Below, in pieces: positions 1 through 11,183 of a stretch of 64,000 nucleotides of DNA. The notes under the pieces were generated by a model that made no database searches, was not told the origin of the DNA, and saw nothing but the letters and a program-made list of their open reading frames with translations. The translations under genes were made by a program, and so were the position numbers. Each line of letters opens with the position of its first letter. The stretch's first letter is position 1. The stretch comes from Paracamarosporium sp. OC-R06-R3 (Eukaryota; Ascomycota; Dothideomycetes; Pleosporales; Didymosphaeriaceae). The DNA is taken from the NCBI GenBank assembly GCA_019828545.1, contig JACVRA010000115.1:159375-223374 (forward strand), given 5' to 3'.

Positions 1-1176
1 AAGATGGTCGGGATTCGGAGGCTGGACTACGATGACTATCTCATGCCGATAGCTTGGGTGAGTAGTATATACCGATACCTCGTATTGAAAGCCCGCAGCT
101 AACGGAGTGGCAGTTGTTCTTCACTGCGATGTCTATCATGGCCCACATCGTCTCACAGAGCGGCGACAACGCCAACATGACGGAGGAGTACCGTAAGAAT
201 ATCAGCGCAGCAGAGGCAGCCATGAGGATCCGAGGCTCCAAATCGTTCATAGTAGGATGGTTTACCTACACGGGGATGTTATGGACGCTGAAGATTTGCA
301 TGTTGACGTTCTTCCGGCGTGTTACGAGTGGCCTAAAATCCGCGAAGCTCATCATGCCAATATTTTATGCCGTGCTCGTTAGTTGGGTCATCAACATCAT
401 TCTTTTCGTTTCTTCCTGTCGACCGTTCCATAAATACTGGCAGATCTACCCTGATCCTGGGAGTAAGTGCATTGTTACTGTTACCAACACGGAAAATCGG
501 TTTGTCCATACTAACAAAGAGCAGAACAGTGTACTCCAGAGAACCCAGCCTTCTACATAACCGTCTTGGCCGTCAACCTAGTTACCGACTTTTGCATCGT
601 CGCAATACCCGTTCCGGTAAGAGAACTAGCCGTTGTTCCACTATCAGCTTCGCATCGCTAACACCTCATCCAGATGCTGTTGCAGGCTCAGCTGTCTCTC
701 ACGCGGAAGATCATGTTGTTCCTGCTTCTCTGTGCTGGCGTGTTCGTCATGATTGCTGCCATCCTCCGTGTCGTCTTTGTCTTCAAGGTACGGCTCCTCC
801 CTCTTGAAGACAAATCATATGCAACCGCTCTAACACCAAACAGAACGCAGACGCCGCTACTCCTGCAATCTGGGCTTGTCGCGAAACCCTCGTCGCCATG
901 CTTGTCAGCAACGCACCTCTCATTCGCCCCATGCTGTCCGGTCGGTGGTGGCGCGGCGAATATGGGAATGGCAGCAACCAGCGATCTTCGGGCTATCCGA
1001 CCGGAAGTCACAAAGGCCATATCGAGTTGGAAAGCCAGAAGAGCAGTTCGGCACATATTTACAGTCCATCTGGGAGAAAGCTCGATGACGACAACAGCAG
1101 TACGGAGCACATTATTCAGCCAAAGGGGAATATGGGGATTATGGTACAAAGGGACATCGATATTGTGACGAAGTAA
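1..1176 (+). CDS. Fungal rhodopsin-like integral membrane protein (5' end outside the window)
   Basis: Exons 1-57, 114-462, 525-616, 674-787 and 844-1176; all joins are in phase and the stop is TAA. The window opens inside the coding region, at the LDYDDYLMPIAW stretch typical of the first helices of the fungal rhodopsin-fold family (relatives of PTH11-type receptors and of the SAT4-like proteins in toxin clusters). Hydrophobic helices follow. The family's conserved pattern CRPFHKYW, then QCTPEN, then a helix ending DFCIVAIPVP is present, with a last helix around LLLCAGVFVMIAAILRVV. The tail, about 90 residues, is polar, serine-rich and presumably cytoplasmic. Family members sit in the plasma membrane and their ligands are mostly unknown. 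Family placement is firm; a receptor role is inference. Confidence 0.85.
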
Positions 1177-2124
1177 GGGTTCGCGGACGGTGAAAAAAGT
1201 AGTGCATGTGTACCCATGTACATCCAAGGCAACTCAATACGGAGCAATCTAAGCATGTGGGACCCCAATTCTCGCTAATTTATTAATATGAGTCTTGGGC
1301 AACACAATTTTGAATGGACGATGTATCATTAGCTTCGTAACGGTTTTGGATGGTCGGAGGGATGTGTCAACTGGTCGCTGTTGGTCATTTCGTTGGGTCA
1401 CATCAGGGTACAGGCTAACCCACTATTCACGATACATTGGTTGCAAAAGTATTACCCACGGCCTCTGGAGACTCGGCGGCTCTAGATAAGGAGGTGGATG
1501 AGGCCAACAGTTGTGGCCGTTGATTGGCTAGCTCAAACTTCCTAATACGGCAGTTTGGACATACCGTCGATTAACGGGTCGTGAAGGCGACTTCGGGCAT
1601 GTGGCCGCTGATTGGCTGAAAACAATAGTTGATCTTCGGAGTCGCAGGACGGCATTCACTGCAAGATCTGATGATTACCAGGTAATCAGCTAACGTGTAA
1701 TGATTCAAAGTGGGAATTAAGATTCTAGATCCTCCTAGTCATTATGGAAATATCGCCTTCCCTCCCTGATGCCTGAGTCCCTAGCGAAACCATAGCAGGA
1801 GTTGGCTGCATACGAGATGCCCTTGGTCGACTCATTGCGTAGTATCTTTAGTATAAAGAAAACCGTCACTGTAAGATAAAAAACGGAACAGACTACATGG
1901 GGTCATGGTCATTGAAATCTAGTTTCCCCGCGATCGCCGCTTCCTCTATAGCCTTACAGATATTGGTTGTGCCTAAATCAGGCATACATCATTTACCATA
2001 TTGACGTGTTTACAAACTTGGTAAACCTTATTTTATATGTGTTCATCGATACTCGAGAGCAACGTTACATCAAAGTCATCAAATCAAAGCCGTTATTATT
2101 CTAATACGATCTATAAAACCCTAC
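1177..2124. other. Convergent intergenic region, AT-rich
   Basis: No gene seen between two converging genes. The block GTGGCCGYTGATTGGCT occurs twice in direct orientation, at 1513-1529 and 1601-1617, each with an ATTGG (inverse CCAAT) core. The stretch from about 1850 to 2110 is AT-rich and probably serves as 3' flank. Confidence 0.5.
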
Positions 2125-3584
2125 CTAGAGGCTTTCCTGGCCATTAGAATTCATATAAATTACGTCAGTCATCTCAACATCGGTGTGACCCTCCGCCTCC
2201 AATCCAGTAGGTGGTCCATCTGTCAACATCTCAGGGTTCAAGAATTCTTTAAATAATTCATCTTCATCAACAACATTACCCATCTCATAAAGCCCAGAAG
2301 ATTCTGTCATTTCAATGCTATCGATAACCTCAAGCTCAGCCTCTGTGGTATCGGGATTCCGTGATGGCAGAGGAGGCGGAAGATGCCAGTTTCGCTCAAT
2401 CAAGTTATGATTGCTTCTGAGAAAATCTTCATTCCACTCTTCAAGATCTCTGCGACCCCCACCAACAAAGTATAGATATCCCATCTCGGCTCCTACTTTC
2501 TTGGCCTCCCGTTGCCGCCTCTCCTTCTCTTCCATCTTAAGCATTTCCTCGGTGACTTCAAAGTCGTCCACGCTCTCAACGTTAGACAGCGAACTTCGCG
2601 GTGGGCGTGGACGCAAGATGTTACCTCTTTTCTGGCGCTCTATCGATCGCTGCACCTCTTGGTGATTCTGATAGTTTTTGCGCACAACAATGCCAGAAAT
2701 TGGCGTTTCCCAAAATCCTTCCTCAAACTGGTAGTCGTGGTCAAGATTGAGCTTAGTGCGTACAGCCTTCTCGGTCTTCCAGCGTAATTCTAGTGTTTTG
2801 GTCTCGAATACCAAGGTAGCAAGGTTGGCACGGCATTTGCGGATAAGGTCTCGCATCGTAGGTGAGCCTTCCGGCTTGGCTCGCTTGTTCTTCCGGCGCG
2901 TATCTGATGTTGATGAAGGTATTGGAGGTTCTGAAAGAGTTTCTGCGTCTGAAACAAGCATGCCTGGTGTCTCCCACCAGGTAACGTCCTTATTAACCAA
3001 GTAACGGTATTCTTCGTCATGTTCGGCGCTTGATGCGCTTACCTCAGGCAAGCAGACAGGGCAGCTCGCGTGAGCTTGCGAAGCCTCGTCTCCGTCGGCG
3101 TTTGCTATGTCGACTTTTGCGTGTGATTTGTCCTATAATTGGCGCCTTGTGTCAGTAGTTTATAAAGCAGTATGTCACTGGCGCTTCGAAGATGTGCTGA
3201 GTGTGAAGACAGGCGGGGGTCGCTTCAGTAAGAGCTGCTACTTACCCAGTCACGCTCACGCTCTCTTAGCCGCTGATCCTTCTTGAGTGCATTGTCCATC
3301 TGTCGAATAGCCATGTGGTAAGTTAAGCGTGCATTTCGCCAGGTCTGGTCACGCGAATTGGCGGGAGGCTTCAAACCGCCGTGGATGATGAGCGTGTCTC
3401 GGGCGGCCTTGAGTTTGGTTTTGGCCTTGGAAAGAGTGCAGTGTGGACAACATAAAGATTTTGAGTTGGATGGATGCAAAATATGGCCACACTTAACAGC
3501 CATCTCCTCGGGAAGGTGAAATCGTGCTGATGTCTGAGGGTGTTGGATTTGCCGAGAATGGGAGCTGCGGGCATCGGTTGCCAT
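2125..3584 (-). CDS. Uncharacterised protein with Cys/His pairs (448 aa)
   Basis: Two exons on the minus strand, 3584-3246 and 3132-2125, joined in phase (113 codons, then 336 including the stop). The intron has a GTAAG donor and a TATAG acceptor. The N-terminal third has a compact Cys/His cluster (KCGHILHP, then CCPHC) followed by a basic helix. Shortly after the exon junction comes CPVC. These could form a small treble-clef or zinc-ribbon-like fold, but I recognise no named domain. The rest is acidic and charged with coiled-coil character (many E/K/R, for example around EMLKMEEKERRQREAKK) and probably partly disordered. The start is the ATG at 3584; no upstream ATG extends it. No function is assigned. 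Confidence 0.72.
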
Positions 3585-3622
3585 GATGTCGGTGCAAGAT
3601 AAGAACGTGTGAGTTATTGTGT

Positions 3623-3661
3623 GTTCGTGCTAAGTGTTCATGCTAAGCGTTCGTGCTAAGT
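3623..3661. repeat. Three tandem 13-base repeats
   Basis: GTTCGTGCTAAGT, GTTCATGCTAAGC and GTTCGTGCTAAGT lie head to tail 40-80 bases upstream of the minus-strand gene that starts at 3584. They may be repeated promoter elements of that gene or a simple replication-slippage product. Confidence 0.8.
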
Positions 3662-4359
3662 GTGCGTTGAGTATGGTAGCGATCCGAATATGGGGTGCCC
3701 AAATTAGGGAAGACCCGTAACTGTCCCCTGGTAGGTTAGTACGCTGGATATGCTATGAAAGAAATGTCGCGTTAAGTCAGGCAATGTGTGGGATCAAAAG
3801 ACGGGATGAGGAGATGTTGTTTGAATGTGCGGCCAAGCGCCGATGTCAAGTGTTTGTTGCGATGTTGGAGGGAAACTGCCGTCCGCCTGGCGTGCCTGCC
3901 GTGAGACAGCCCGCACTCAACAACTTCAGGCACGGTACAATGTATGACCTTCCTTTACTCCAAGTCTTTAACGTCCGTATTATGAAGAGATAGTTTTGGA
4001 AAAATAGTACCAGAGGTCATATTTAGGACTGTGGTTCGAACTCAGCTTATTTTCCACATTCAGTTGTACTTCTCTCGCATTCACACTAAAGATACATCGT
4101 CTTGCTAGAGCAGAAATGATGTGCTGCATTATAAGATGTTCCAATGGGAGATCGAGCTTCTGGAGTGAATCAAGATCGATCTTTAAGGTAGAGAGGTTAG
4201 CTACGTGAAAGAGGTTTGTATGTTTGTCTTCACGTATGTGCTAAGGGTCGTTGAATCTATATAATGCCGCATCCCGACTGATCTCGTTTTGCTCTTCGTC
4301 TCTGAACCGCTAATCAAAGACAGTGCTAACTCGGTATTTAGACAAGTTTCTTCTTCGGG
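3662..4359. other. Divergent intergenic region
   Basis: Lies between two divergently transcribed genes and should hold both promoters. A perfect tRNA B-box-like string (GGTTCGAACTC, near 4032) occurs without any acceptor stem or A-box partner, so no tRNA is called. The sequence TATTTAG just before 4342 could be the acceptor of a 5' UTR intron of the gene starting at 4360. Confidence 0.45.
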
Positions 4360-6189
4360 ATGAACCCGAACGCACCAAGCTTCCAGCCTACGGGCATGGA
4401 TTTCGTCTTGCTGCATGAAGCAGCAAGCACACCAGTATCAGCGGCGACAGTGTCGCAGATGGTGAGATCCGGGTCCTCGGTCAGCGGAGACTCCGATCTC
4501 ACCATCACTCAAGAGCGGTACGATGCCACGGAGGCCCTCAAGAGGGCTCAAGGTGAAGCAGGTTGGACGCCGCAAACGACCTTGACTCCAACCCAGCTGC
4601 CTTCACCTGCGCCGGCGTTTGCGTCTCCCGCCCTCACCCCCACCCGCCCTCTACCTGGCCACCCTAACAACAACACTCCACCCACCATGTCGGAGAGATC
4701 CAGGAAGAACTCGTACACGCCCCGCGACAAGCGGTTGAGCAACGGCCCGCAGGCTTCACCTGCTGATAAGTACCCCGAGGACTCTCCAAGCCGCACCCGC
4801 GAGCCACCGCGCTTCCCAATCGCCATGCATCCTCACCGTCCTCGAGTCCCAATCCAGGGCCCGCTACTGCAAGCCGAACTTCGCGTCGACGACACCGAAG
4901 CCTGGCCCACATTGGGTGAGGCTAGCAAGCAGACGAGGAGCTCAAGAAGAAAGGCCGCTCGCAACGCACCTTCCGCACGCGCAACTCGGAGCTCTTCAAC
5001 ATCGAGTTCAGCATCTGAGAAGTCTGGCGCCCAAGGGCCCGTTTCCCAGCAGGTAAATGACGAAGTGCTCTCACCTGCACAGCTCAATGTCATTGATGCT
5101 CAAGTGGAGGCTTACCGCAATCATCTTCTCGAACAACACACCCCAACTCGCAGCCGTCCAGGTCAACTGCAGCGGTCTACCGAGCGAGTGACGTCCGTCC
5201 AAGAGCACCTCCAAGGCCAACCACGACCCGCTCCGTACGCAGCGTACCAACAGCGTCTTGCTCAGCAGCAGGATAGCCAACAGTATGCGGAGCAGGAAAT
5301 GCGCGAGCTGCGACAAGAGTTGGCCCAATCTCGTCCACCGTTTATCCAAGAATCCCTCGCCGAGCTCGTGGCAGCCCAAGAACAGCAGCAGCAAACGCCG
5401 CAGCAACAACAGCAAGCTCAACCCCTTCCGACTCTTGCTCCTCACAACTACTCTGCTTACAATTTTGACAGTCTGGCGGCTTCTCAGCAAGCTCAACGCG
5501 AGGCTACGGTTGCTCAGCTGCATACTGCCTTTTTCGAGTCGCAACCAGCGTATGTCGAGCCTGCTCCCGCAGCCAGTATCGGTGGTCAAACATATTATTA
5601 CCACCCAAGAGCTTATATTGACGCCTTCAGTAACCAGGGTTATGCTGCTCCGACCGAGGCTTCTGCTGTTGTTCCAGGATTCTATCAGACCACGGCTCAT
5701 AACGCCAATACCGGCGCGCAAGACTTCCAGCGAGAGGATCCAACCAGCGCGACCGCATTCCAAGGATACGACTCTCAGGCTCATGATCCTACTTCTTACA
5801 CTGGTGCAGAGGAATACCAGAACCCTACTAATGCTCCCGCTAGTCATATCAACGTTACTCAGGCCGCCTTCACACCCGCCGACTACGAGACCTCTCCTCC
5901 TCTCCCACCTGTGTCGTTCTCGATGGCAGATCTTTGCAACGAAGGCACGACTGACCCTCTCACCTCAGACACTCGTCCACTCTCCCCCAGCCAGGAAACG
6001 GGCACACGATACGGCATCCAGATCGGCGGTCTGGGCGTCTCAACACTCGGAACAAGCGATCGCACTGCCTGGCTTCCTTCACCGTGGAGCCCGCCTTCTC
6101 AGGGACAGCAGCAACAGCAGGGTTTTCGCGTTCGACCTCGTAACCACGAGGGATGGGGCGGATGGGAGTGGGCCACACAGAAGGAATAG
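4360..6189 (+). CDS. Gln/Ser/Pro-rich disordered protein with N-terminal PAM2-like motif (609 aa)
   Basis: Single-exon ORF. Residues 1-10 read MNPNAPSFQP and match the core of the PAM2 motif (hydrophobic-N-P-x-A-x-x-F-x-P), which binds the MLLE domain of poly(A)-binding protein. Further on is DDTEAWPTLGEA, a short W-P-x-L block of the kind found in some RNA-binding proteins. The rest is low complexity: Ser/Pro/Thr-rich to about residue 230, a more helical piece around IDAQVEAYRNHLLEQHTP, then a Gln-rich tract at about residues 290-370 and another QQQQQ near the C-terminus. No folded domain is recognised. A role in mRNA metabolism through poly(A)-binding protein is inference from the motif alone. 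That the motif sits directly at the initiator ATG supports this start. Confidence 0.75.
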   Translation: MNPNAPSFQPTGMDFVLLHEAASTPVSAATVSQMVRSGSSVSGDSDLTITQERYDATEALKRAQGEAGWTPQTTLTPTQLPSPAPAFASPALTPTRPLPGHPNNNTPPTMSERSRKNSYTPRDKRLSNGPQASPADKYPEDSPSRTREPPRFPIAMHPHRPRVPIQGPLLQAELRVDDTEAWPTLGEASKQTRSSRRKAARNAPSARATRSSSTSSSASEKSGAQGPVSQQVNDEVLSPAQLNVIDAQVEAYRNHLLEQHTPTRSRPGQLQRSTERVTSVQEHLQGQPRPAPYAAYQQRLAQQQDSQQYAEQEMRELRQELAQSRPPFIQESLAELVAAQEQQQQTPQQQQQAQPLPTLAPHNYSAYNFDSLAASQQAQREATVAQLHTAFFESQPAYVEPAPAASIGGQTYYYHPRAYIDAFSNQGYAAPTEASAVVPGFYQTTAHNANTGAQDFQREDPTSATAFQGYDSQAHDPTSYTGAEEYQNPTNAPASHINVTQAAFTPADYETSPPLPPVSFSMADLCNEGTTDPLTSDTRPLSPSQETGTRYGIQIGGLGVSTLGTSDRTAWLPSPWSPPSQGQQQQQGFRVRPRNHEGWGGWEWATQKE

Positions 6190-7338
6190 GGCAAGCAGGA
6201 TGGCAGCAAGTGAGCGAGCGACACGGTGGAACAAGAAAACGTGATGGAAAATACAAACGATCGAATCACGATGCATCATTGCATCGATAACCGTTGCCGC
6301 GCACAGAAAAGGGACTTGGCATCGTCGAAGCACAAAAACCTTCGTCTTGGTTGTTTGTTTGTTTTCTGTTCTTGCATAAAATCCAGGGATAATTAGGAGA
6401 TTGGTACGGCGGATGAGAAACCTGGATATATGAGCTTGAACAGACACGGATACTTTGGGGGTTAGGCTAGATGGCGTATTGTTAGCTATCTCTGTCCGAG
6501 GACGCCTCTCATCATCAGCGATAGAAGAATATCGCAATGTTCACTAAGAAGAAAAGAGAAAGTCGTAGGTTCTAGGTGATGTGATGTGATGTATTATCAT
6601 ACCATGTGAAATGTACAAGATTCCCCGCACGATGCCATCAGCGCAGGTCGTGATCAACCTGTTCCGGACTCACAAGTGTGGATGTCATGTCACGTGCACA
6701 TGTCACATGCACCCATTACAACCTGCATGAAAACATTCAAAATCATTAACTGAATGTTTTACTCACATCACCCCATTCATTTCCCATCAAAAAGTCGACT
6801 AAAGGAACCTATAAGGTCCATAACGGATAACCTCTTCCGCATTCCCCTAGCCGGCAAAGGTCAAGCCGCTGGAGTAGATCATCGCATTCCCAACGCTTTC
6901 GAGTAATACTTGTCTGACGTTTTTCGAGGTGTAGTGACCATCAACGTAAGCTAAAACTGGGGTGTAGTGACCTCCCCGCAGATTGGATCCAGGGTGTAGT
7001 GACCACCCCCGCACACTAGCGCTCCCGGGAAGGCGGTGCAACGAGATGCAACGAGCCTGAACAGGAAGTAGAGGGCCATTAGGGGAGAAGCTAATGCAAG
7101 TACATGTGTTATGAAGTATGGGTGTTGAACGCGTCAGGGAATTTTGTGTGTGGAAATCGCTGCTGGGTAAAAATCTTGGAGAGCGACGGATAATGTTATG
7201 AACTCTCGCTAACTGTGTTTAAACATACAAAACCATACCCGACAAACACTCACCCGATATTTCATTCGTTCCATCTACTCACACGATCAATCTCCAACCA
7301 CAATCTCCCTCCACCCCATACCTAGCCCAACCCCCACC
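6190..7338. other. Intergenic region with an E-box and promoter-like direct repeats
   Basis: No gene seen. A CACGTG E-box core lies at 6691 in a run of CACATG/CACGTG-like words. Three GGTGTAGTGACC repeats (listed separately) lie farther downstream, 335-411 bases before the next start codon. Confidence 0.5.
6928..7004. promoter_or_regulatory. Three evenly spaced copies of GGTGTAGTGACC
   Basis: Exact 12-base copies lie at 6928-6939, 6961-6972 and 6993-7004, spaced 33 and 32 bases (about three helical turns). They are upstream of the ABM-domain gene at 7339. Exact conservation in otherwise unique sequence and helical-phase spacing suggest a bound regulator. The factor is unknown. Confidence 0.5.
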
Positions 7339-8189
7339 ATGAACGACTTCTACCTCTTCGCAAACTGCAACTTCGTCCCAGATCAATATGCCGCTGTAAA
7401 TAAGCCCCCTTAAAATCCATTCACAAACACTTCCCATTCCAAAATCTAACCCACACCCAGTGGCAAACCGCATACGATGACCTAGCAATCTACGTCTCTG
7501 CCCACGAACCCACAACAAAAACATACTATTTCGGCATCCCCATGGACTACGCGCACGACTTCGCCGCCACAACAAGCATGCTAGCCTTTGAAGTGTATGG
7601 ATGTAGAGAAGTTTGTTCTCCTTGCTCTTTCAACATACTCATCTCTCTCAAATCGCTGCACCCGGATATCTGATCACTGACGAGCGATACACAGGACCTC
7701 TACTCCACACACCTCACCTCCCCCGCAATGTCCACCTTCCTGCAGAAAATTCCCCCAACAACGACCACGAACTTAGACCTCGCGCATTACCGCCTCATAG
7801 CCGGCGCTCTCGATTTCCCAGGCGATAAAACCGAGGCGGGTATTATACAGGATATCCGCGTCACGTGCGTTTCAGGCTCTACACGTGCAGCGTTGATAAC
7901 TTCGCTTGCTCGCCTAGTAAACAATGTGCATGAAAAAGGGAAAGATGATAGTGGACGGAGCGGCGTGCTTACGTATATGGGGTTTGAATGTCTGGATGAT
8001 GATGTTGGGGTGAGGATTTTGGGGAGGTGGAAGGAGAGAGGTGATATGGAGAAATTTATTAGGAGAGCGGACGTTGGGAGGTTTTGGGCTGAGGGGAAAG
8101 AGAGTGTGGCGAGGATGGAACAGCGGTGTTATGTGCCGAATGGGAAAGGATGGTTGCATAGGGGAGAGGATGTGGAGAAGGGGGAATAA
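7339..8189 (+). CDS. ABM-type dimeric alpha-beta barrel protein (233 aa)
   Basis: Exons 7339-7395, 7461-7610 and 7695-8189; all phases close. The product resembles fungal proteins of the antibiotic-biosynthesis-monooxygenase (ABM) fold. A first ferredoxin-like half contains YVSAHEPTTKTYYFG and FEVYGCRE. It joins across intron 2 to DLYSTHLTSPAMSTFL, the usual YxxREDLYxTHLxSPxM pattern of the fold. A second half follows around DIRVTCVSGSTRAALITSLARLV. No cofactor-binding motif is expected, since ABM enzymes usually work cofactor-free as dimers. The substrate cannot be told from sequence, and no other pathway gene is adjacent. The last 100 codons are unusually G-rich on the coding strand. Confidence 0.75.
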
Positions 8190-8300
8190 GTGCTAAGATC
8201 TAAATTCGAATCCATGGGTATTTGTGAATGTACAGACCGTCCTGATGCTCCTGGTCTCTTGCCTTAGCCCAATATCCATAACACGTTAAACCGTAAATAC

Positions 8301-10177
8301 TCAATCCTCTCTATCTTCGTCATCGCCCACCCGGGCATAGTCACCTCGGGCCTCACCGCTTCCCCCTTCCGCTAATCTATGCGCATCTTCTCTGCCCTTC
8401 TCTACGTCCAACCACCAAAGCAACGGGCCCGGTAGCACAACCAGCACGGCTAGAAATAGGAACGCAGGCCTGATGGTTCCCGCACGATTGACGATCCATC
8501 CCACGAGTGCTGGTCCCACAGCACTACTACCTTTATCTGTAACGGCATACAACGCAAAGAACGCCGCTTCACTGCCTTCGGGAATAAGAGGCGCGTACAC
8601 GCTTCGAGCATAGGACGATATACCGCCCATTACAAGCCCATGGATGACACCAACAGGGTAGATTTCGAAGGGTTTCTGGATACCGCCTACGCCGAGGCGC
8701 TTGATGATGGGAATATAGCCCAAAAGACCGTATAGCGGGATAATCTCCATACCAATAACACATGCTATTAGCACCGTCTTAGGAGGCAACGAAAACCGCT
8801 CAGCGACGCGAGGCCATGAAAAAGCGCCGATCATACTGAAACCAATGGAGGTTAGGGATAGGAAGACTAGCGGGATGGTTCCCATGTGCAACTCTGTGCG
8901 GGCGAAAAGGATAGCGGTACCAGAGATGGTAGCGACGGCGTCGGAGAGGAGAAACCATGCTGCTAGGAATATCAGGGTCTGTCGAAGGCGGAAGGCGCGT
9001 CTCAGAGTGCTCCAGAACGAGCGAACCGAGAACAGGAGGTAGAAGACGATAGGGCTGTTTAAACGAGCTGAAAAAGTGTTATGTTTCGACTGCGTGGGTA
9101 GCGGTGGACCCGGTCGTGGACGCAGCCAGAGGAGTGTAGGGATAGTGAATATCGCCCACCATATGCCGACTAGCAAGAGGATGACGCGCATTGACAACGT
9201 AGGATTGCCTTTTGAGAGACCGAGCTTGTCGAAAGCGATGATAACGCCAACGCTGAAGAACTGAAAGCCAACGGCAGATGCATATCCCAGACCGACACCT
9301 TTCGAAGATATCCTCGATGAGCGCTCGAGGTCTTCAGTAAGCTTGTCTGGATGGGAACGGTGGGTCGAGTTTGCGGATTCAGAATTCAGCCCTTCAAGCT
9401 CGTAGTCCGAAGCATCGTCCAAAGATGAGGGTTTGTGGCGTGAAGCATGATTGGACACAAGAAGAGGGAGGAAGGCGTTGAGGAGACTGAATCCGCTGCC
9501 GAGACAAGTGACGCCAATAACAACCAAGAAAGGTGCCAGGAAATAAACGCTAGACGTGATGAATATGAACAAGCAACAAACTGTAGCGCCGGTGTATGCG
9601 AATGTCAAAAGAAGCTTTTTGCGATACGGCCCTAACGATTATTAATACCAACATAACGGCTATCTTTTCTACAATGGGAACAAACATACCATAATCAGCG
9701 AACGAGCTGAAACAGATCAGAGTCAACGCTTGAACGAGTACTGCAGCGGAGGTCGTATACATAGCAAATGATGTCGTCGTAACATCGCTGCCTAGGAATC
9801 TTACAATACATTGCTCGTCACCATCAGCGCCATCTGCTCTTGTGCGCAACTTGCCGGAACTCCCGGATCCCGGTGGGTCCACGCATGGTTTCGATCTGTC
9901 CGAGAAAAGAACGCCTCTTTCTCTGGGAAGCTGCTCGAGTATCACGGGTAGAAACAGACCTGATGATCAATTAGCAACCATCCAAAGACATGGTGCTGCA
10001 GAAGAGCGACGGAGATGGCAGAATGTAAGCGCACGTACCAACTCCGACTACGGCAAAGACCTCAGCCGCAATTGCGTAAGAGTACCAGCCTTTCAGCTCA
10101 CGTGGGGTCGTCGGACTTGTGTCTTCGTCGCTGTAATTGGAGGATCGGGATGGCCTCACCGCATCCTCGAAGGACAT
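8301..10177 (-). CDS. ATG22: Autophagy-related protein 22, vacuolar amino-acid effluxer
   Basis: Minus-strand exons 10177-10039, 9959-9690 and 9631-8301 give 579 aa. ATG22 is an MFS-type transporter of the vacuole membrane that releases amino acids, especially leucine and other neutral ones, after autophagic breakdown. Landmarks are the N-terminal GWYSYAIAAEVFAVVG, then PVILEQLPRERGVLFSD, the second-exon end FSSFADYG and the third-exon start PYRKKLLLTFAYTG. About 11-12 hydrophobic helices follow, with one long polar loop near residues 197-245. The C-terminus is charged (about 40 residues). The length fits fungal Atg22 proteins. The start MSFEDAV was chosen as the first ATG in a Kozak-compatible context; an upstream frame extension contains no family-like sequence. 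Confidence 0.92.
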
Positions 10178-11060
10178 GTTCGTGTTGAAGAGGTGAAGTG
10201 AGTTCGGATGTTTGCGAGGTGTAATCGAGGATGCCGCATCAGACCGGCGGGCGCTAGCCGATTTGCGGCATAGTGCCACACCACGTCATGCGAAAACATC
10301 ATGGAGGGCAAAAGGTGCTATCCATCCTTGTCCGAACTGTGAGCCTCACTTCGTTGATTTGTCTGTCTATGAATAATTGTAGCTATTTAGCAAAGATACG
10401 AACATGAACTACACTCTGCAATTCTTGGCGCACCATACACAAAGAATGGACCCCACCGTCTATGGCTTCAATAGGAAATGCGAGTGGCCCAATGGGAGCT
10501 CGTAATTTACCCTCATCACAGTGGAGATTCATTCCAAATTCTATCAGGTCAGTTAGACTGCAATACAAGGAGACAGCAGTCGCCAAGATCAGCTTGTCAG
10601 CAGCACTGCCCCAAAGCTCCACTAAGCCTTCATTTTAGGGCTTTGCACCTACTTCAGGCGCACTTTTTCATTCCCCCTTCATCTCATACTGCGAACACAG
10701 GCCCTTTTAACCAAGTCTGCCTAGACTCAATCGGCATCTGTTTTTACAAGATGACGTAACATTTCCGAGCTAGGGTTCGTGTTTACTGGACTAACCGTGA
10801 GGCTGAGGTCGTTCGCGTACAAAGATTTGTATTCTGGAATTAACCAGTCACTGAGACGCAAACTTTAATCGAGTGGGCTTCTTGGGGTCAGGAGGCTCAT
10901 TTTACATAGCGGTGAGTCCTCAGCCTTTGTGAACATAGCTTTACGATGCTAGCATCGCTGCGGAAACCCACGCAAAATGTCCTTGGCGGTGCGGTTGAGC
11001 CTCGAATTATTCCAAATGTCTACGTGAAGCCGCAGTGTGGACTTAGGAGTATCATGGTAA
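10178..11060. other. Intergenic region, no gene seen
   Basis: Divergent spacer between ATG22 and the cupin gene. Only short unconvincing reading frames were seen. It should contain the ATG22 promoter. Confidence 0.45.
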
Positions 11061-11067
11061 GTGAGAG

Positions 11068-11075
11068 TATATAAA
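11068..11075 (+). promoter_or_regulatory. TATA box (TATATAAA)
   Basis: A strong TATA element, TATATAAAGG, lies 116 bases before the cupin ATG. It is followed by a CA/TC-rich leader with several ATCATCA and CAATC words. This fits a regulated, highly expressed secreted-protein gene. Confidence 0.65.
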
Positions 11076-11183
11076 GGCGGCCAGCAGACGACGTCGAATC
11101 TCATCATCATCACAATCAGCATCTCAAGCATCACACAACAGTTCCTTGAACACTTCTACTATACTCTCTACCAATCTCAAACA

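Noticed and set aside
4025..4050. Perfect B-box-like GGTTCGAACTC
   Set aside because: No A box at proper distance and no pairing acceptor, D or anticodon stems.
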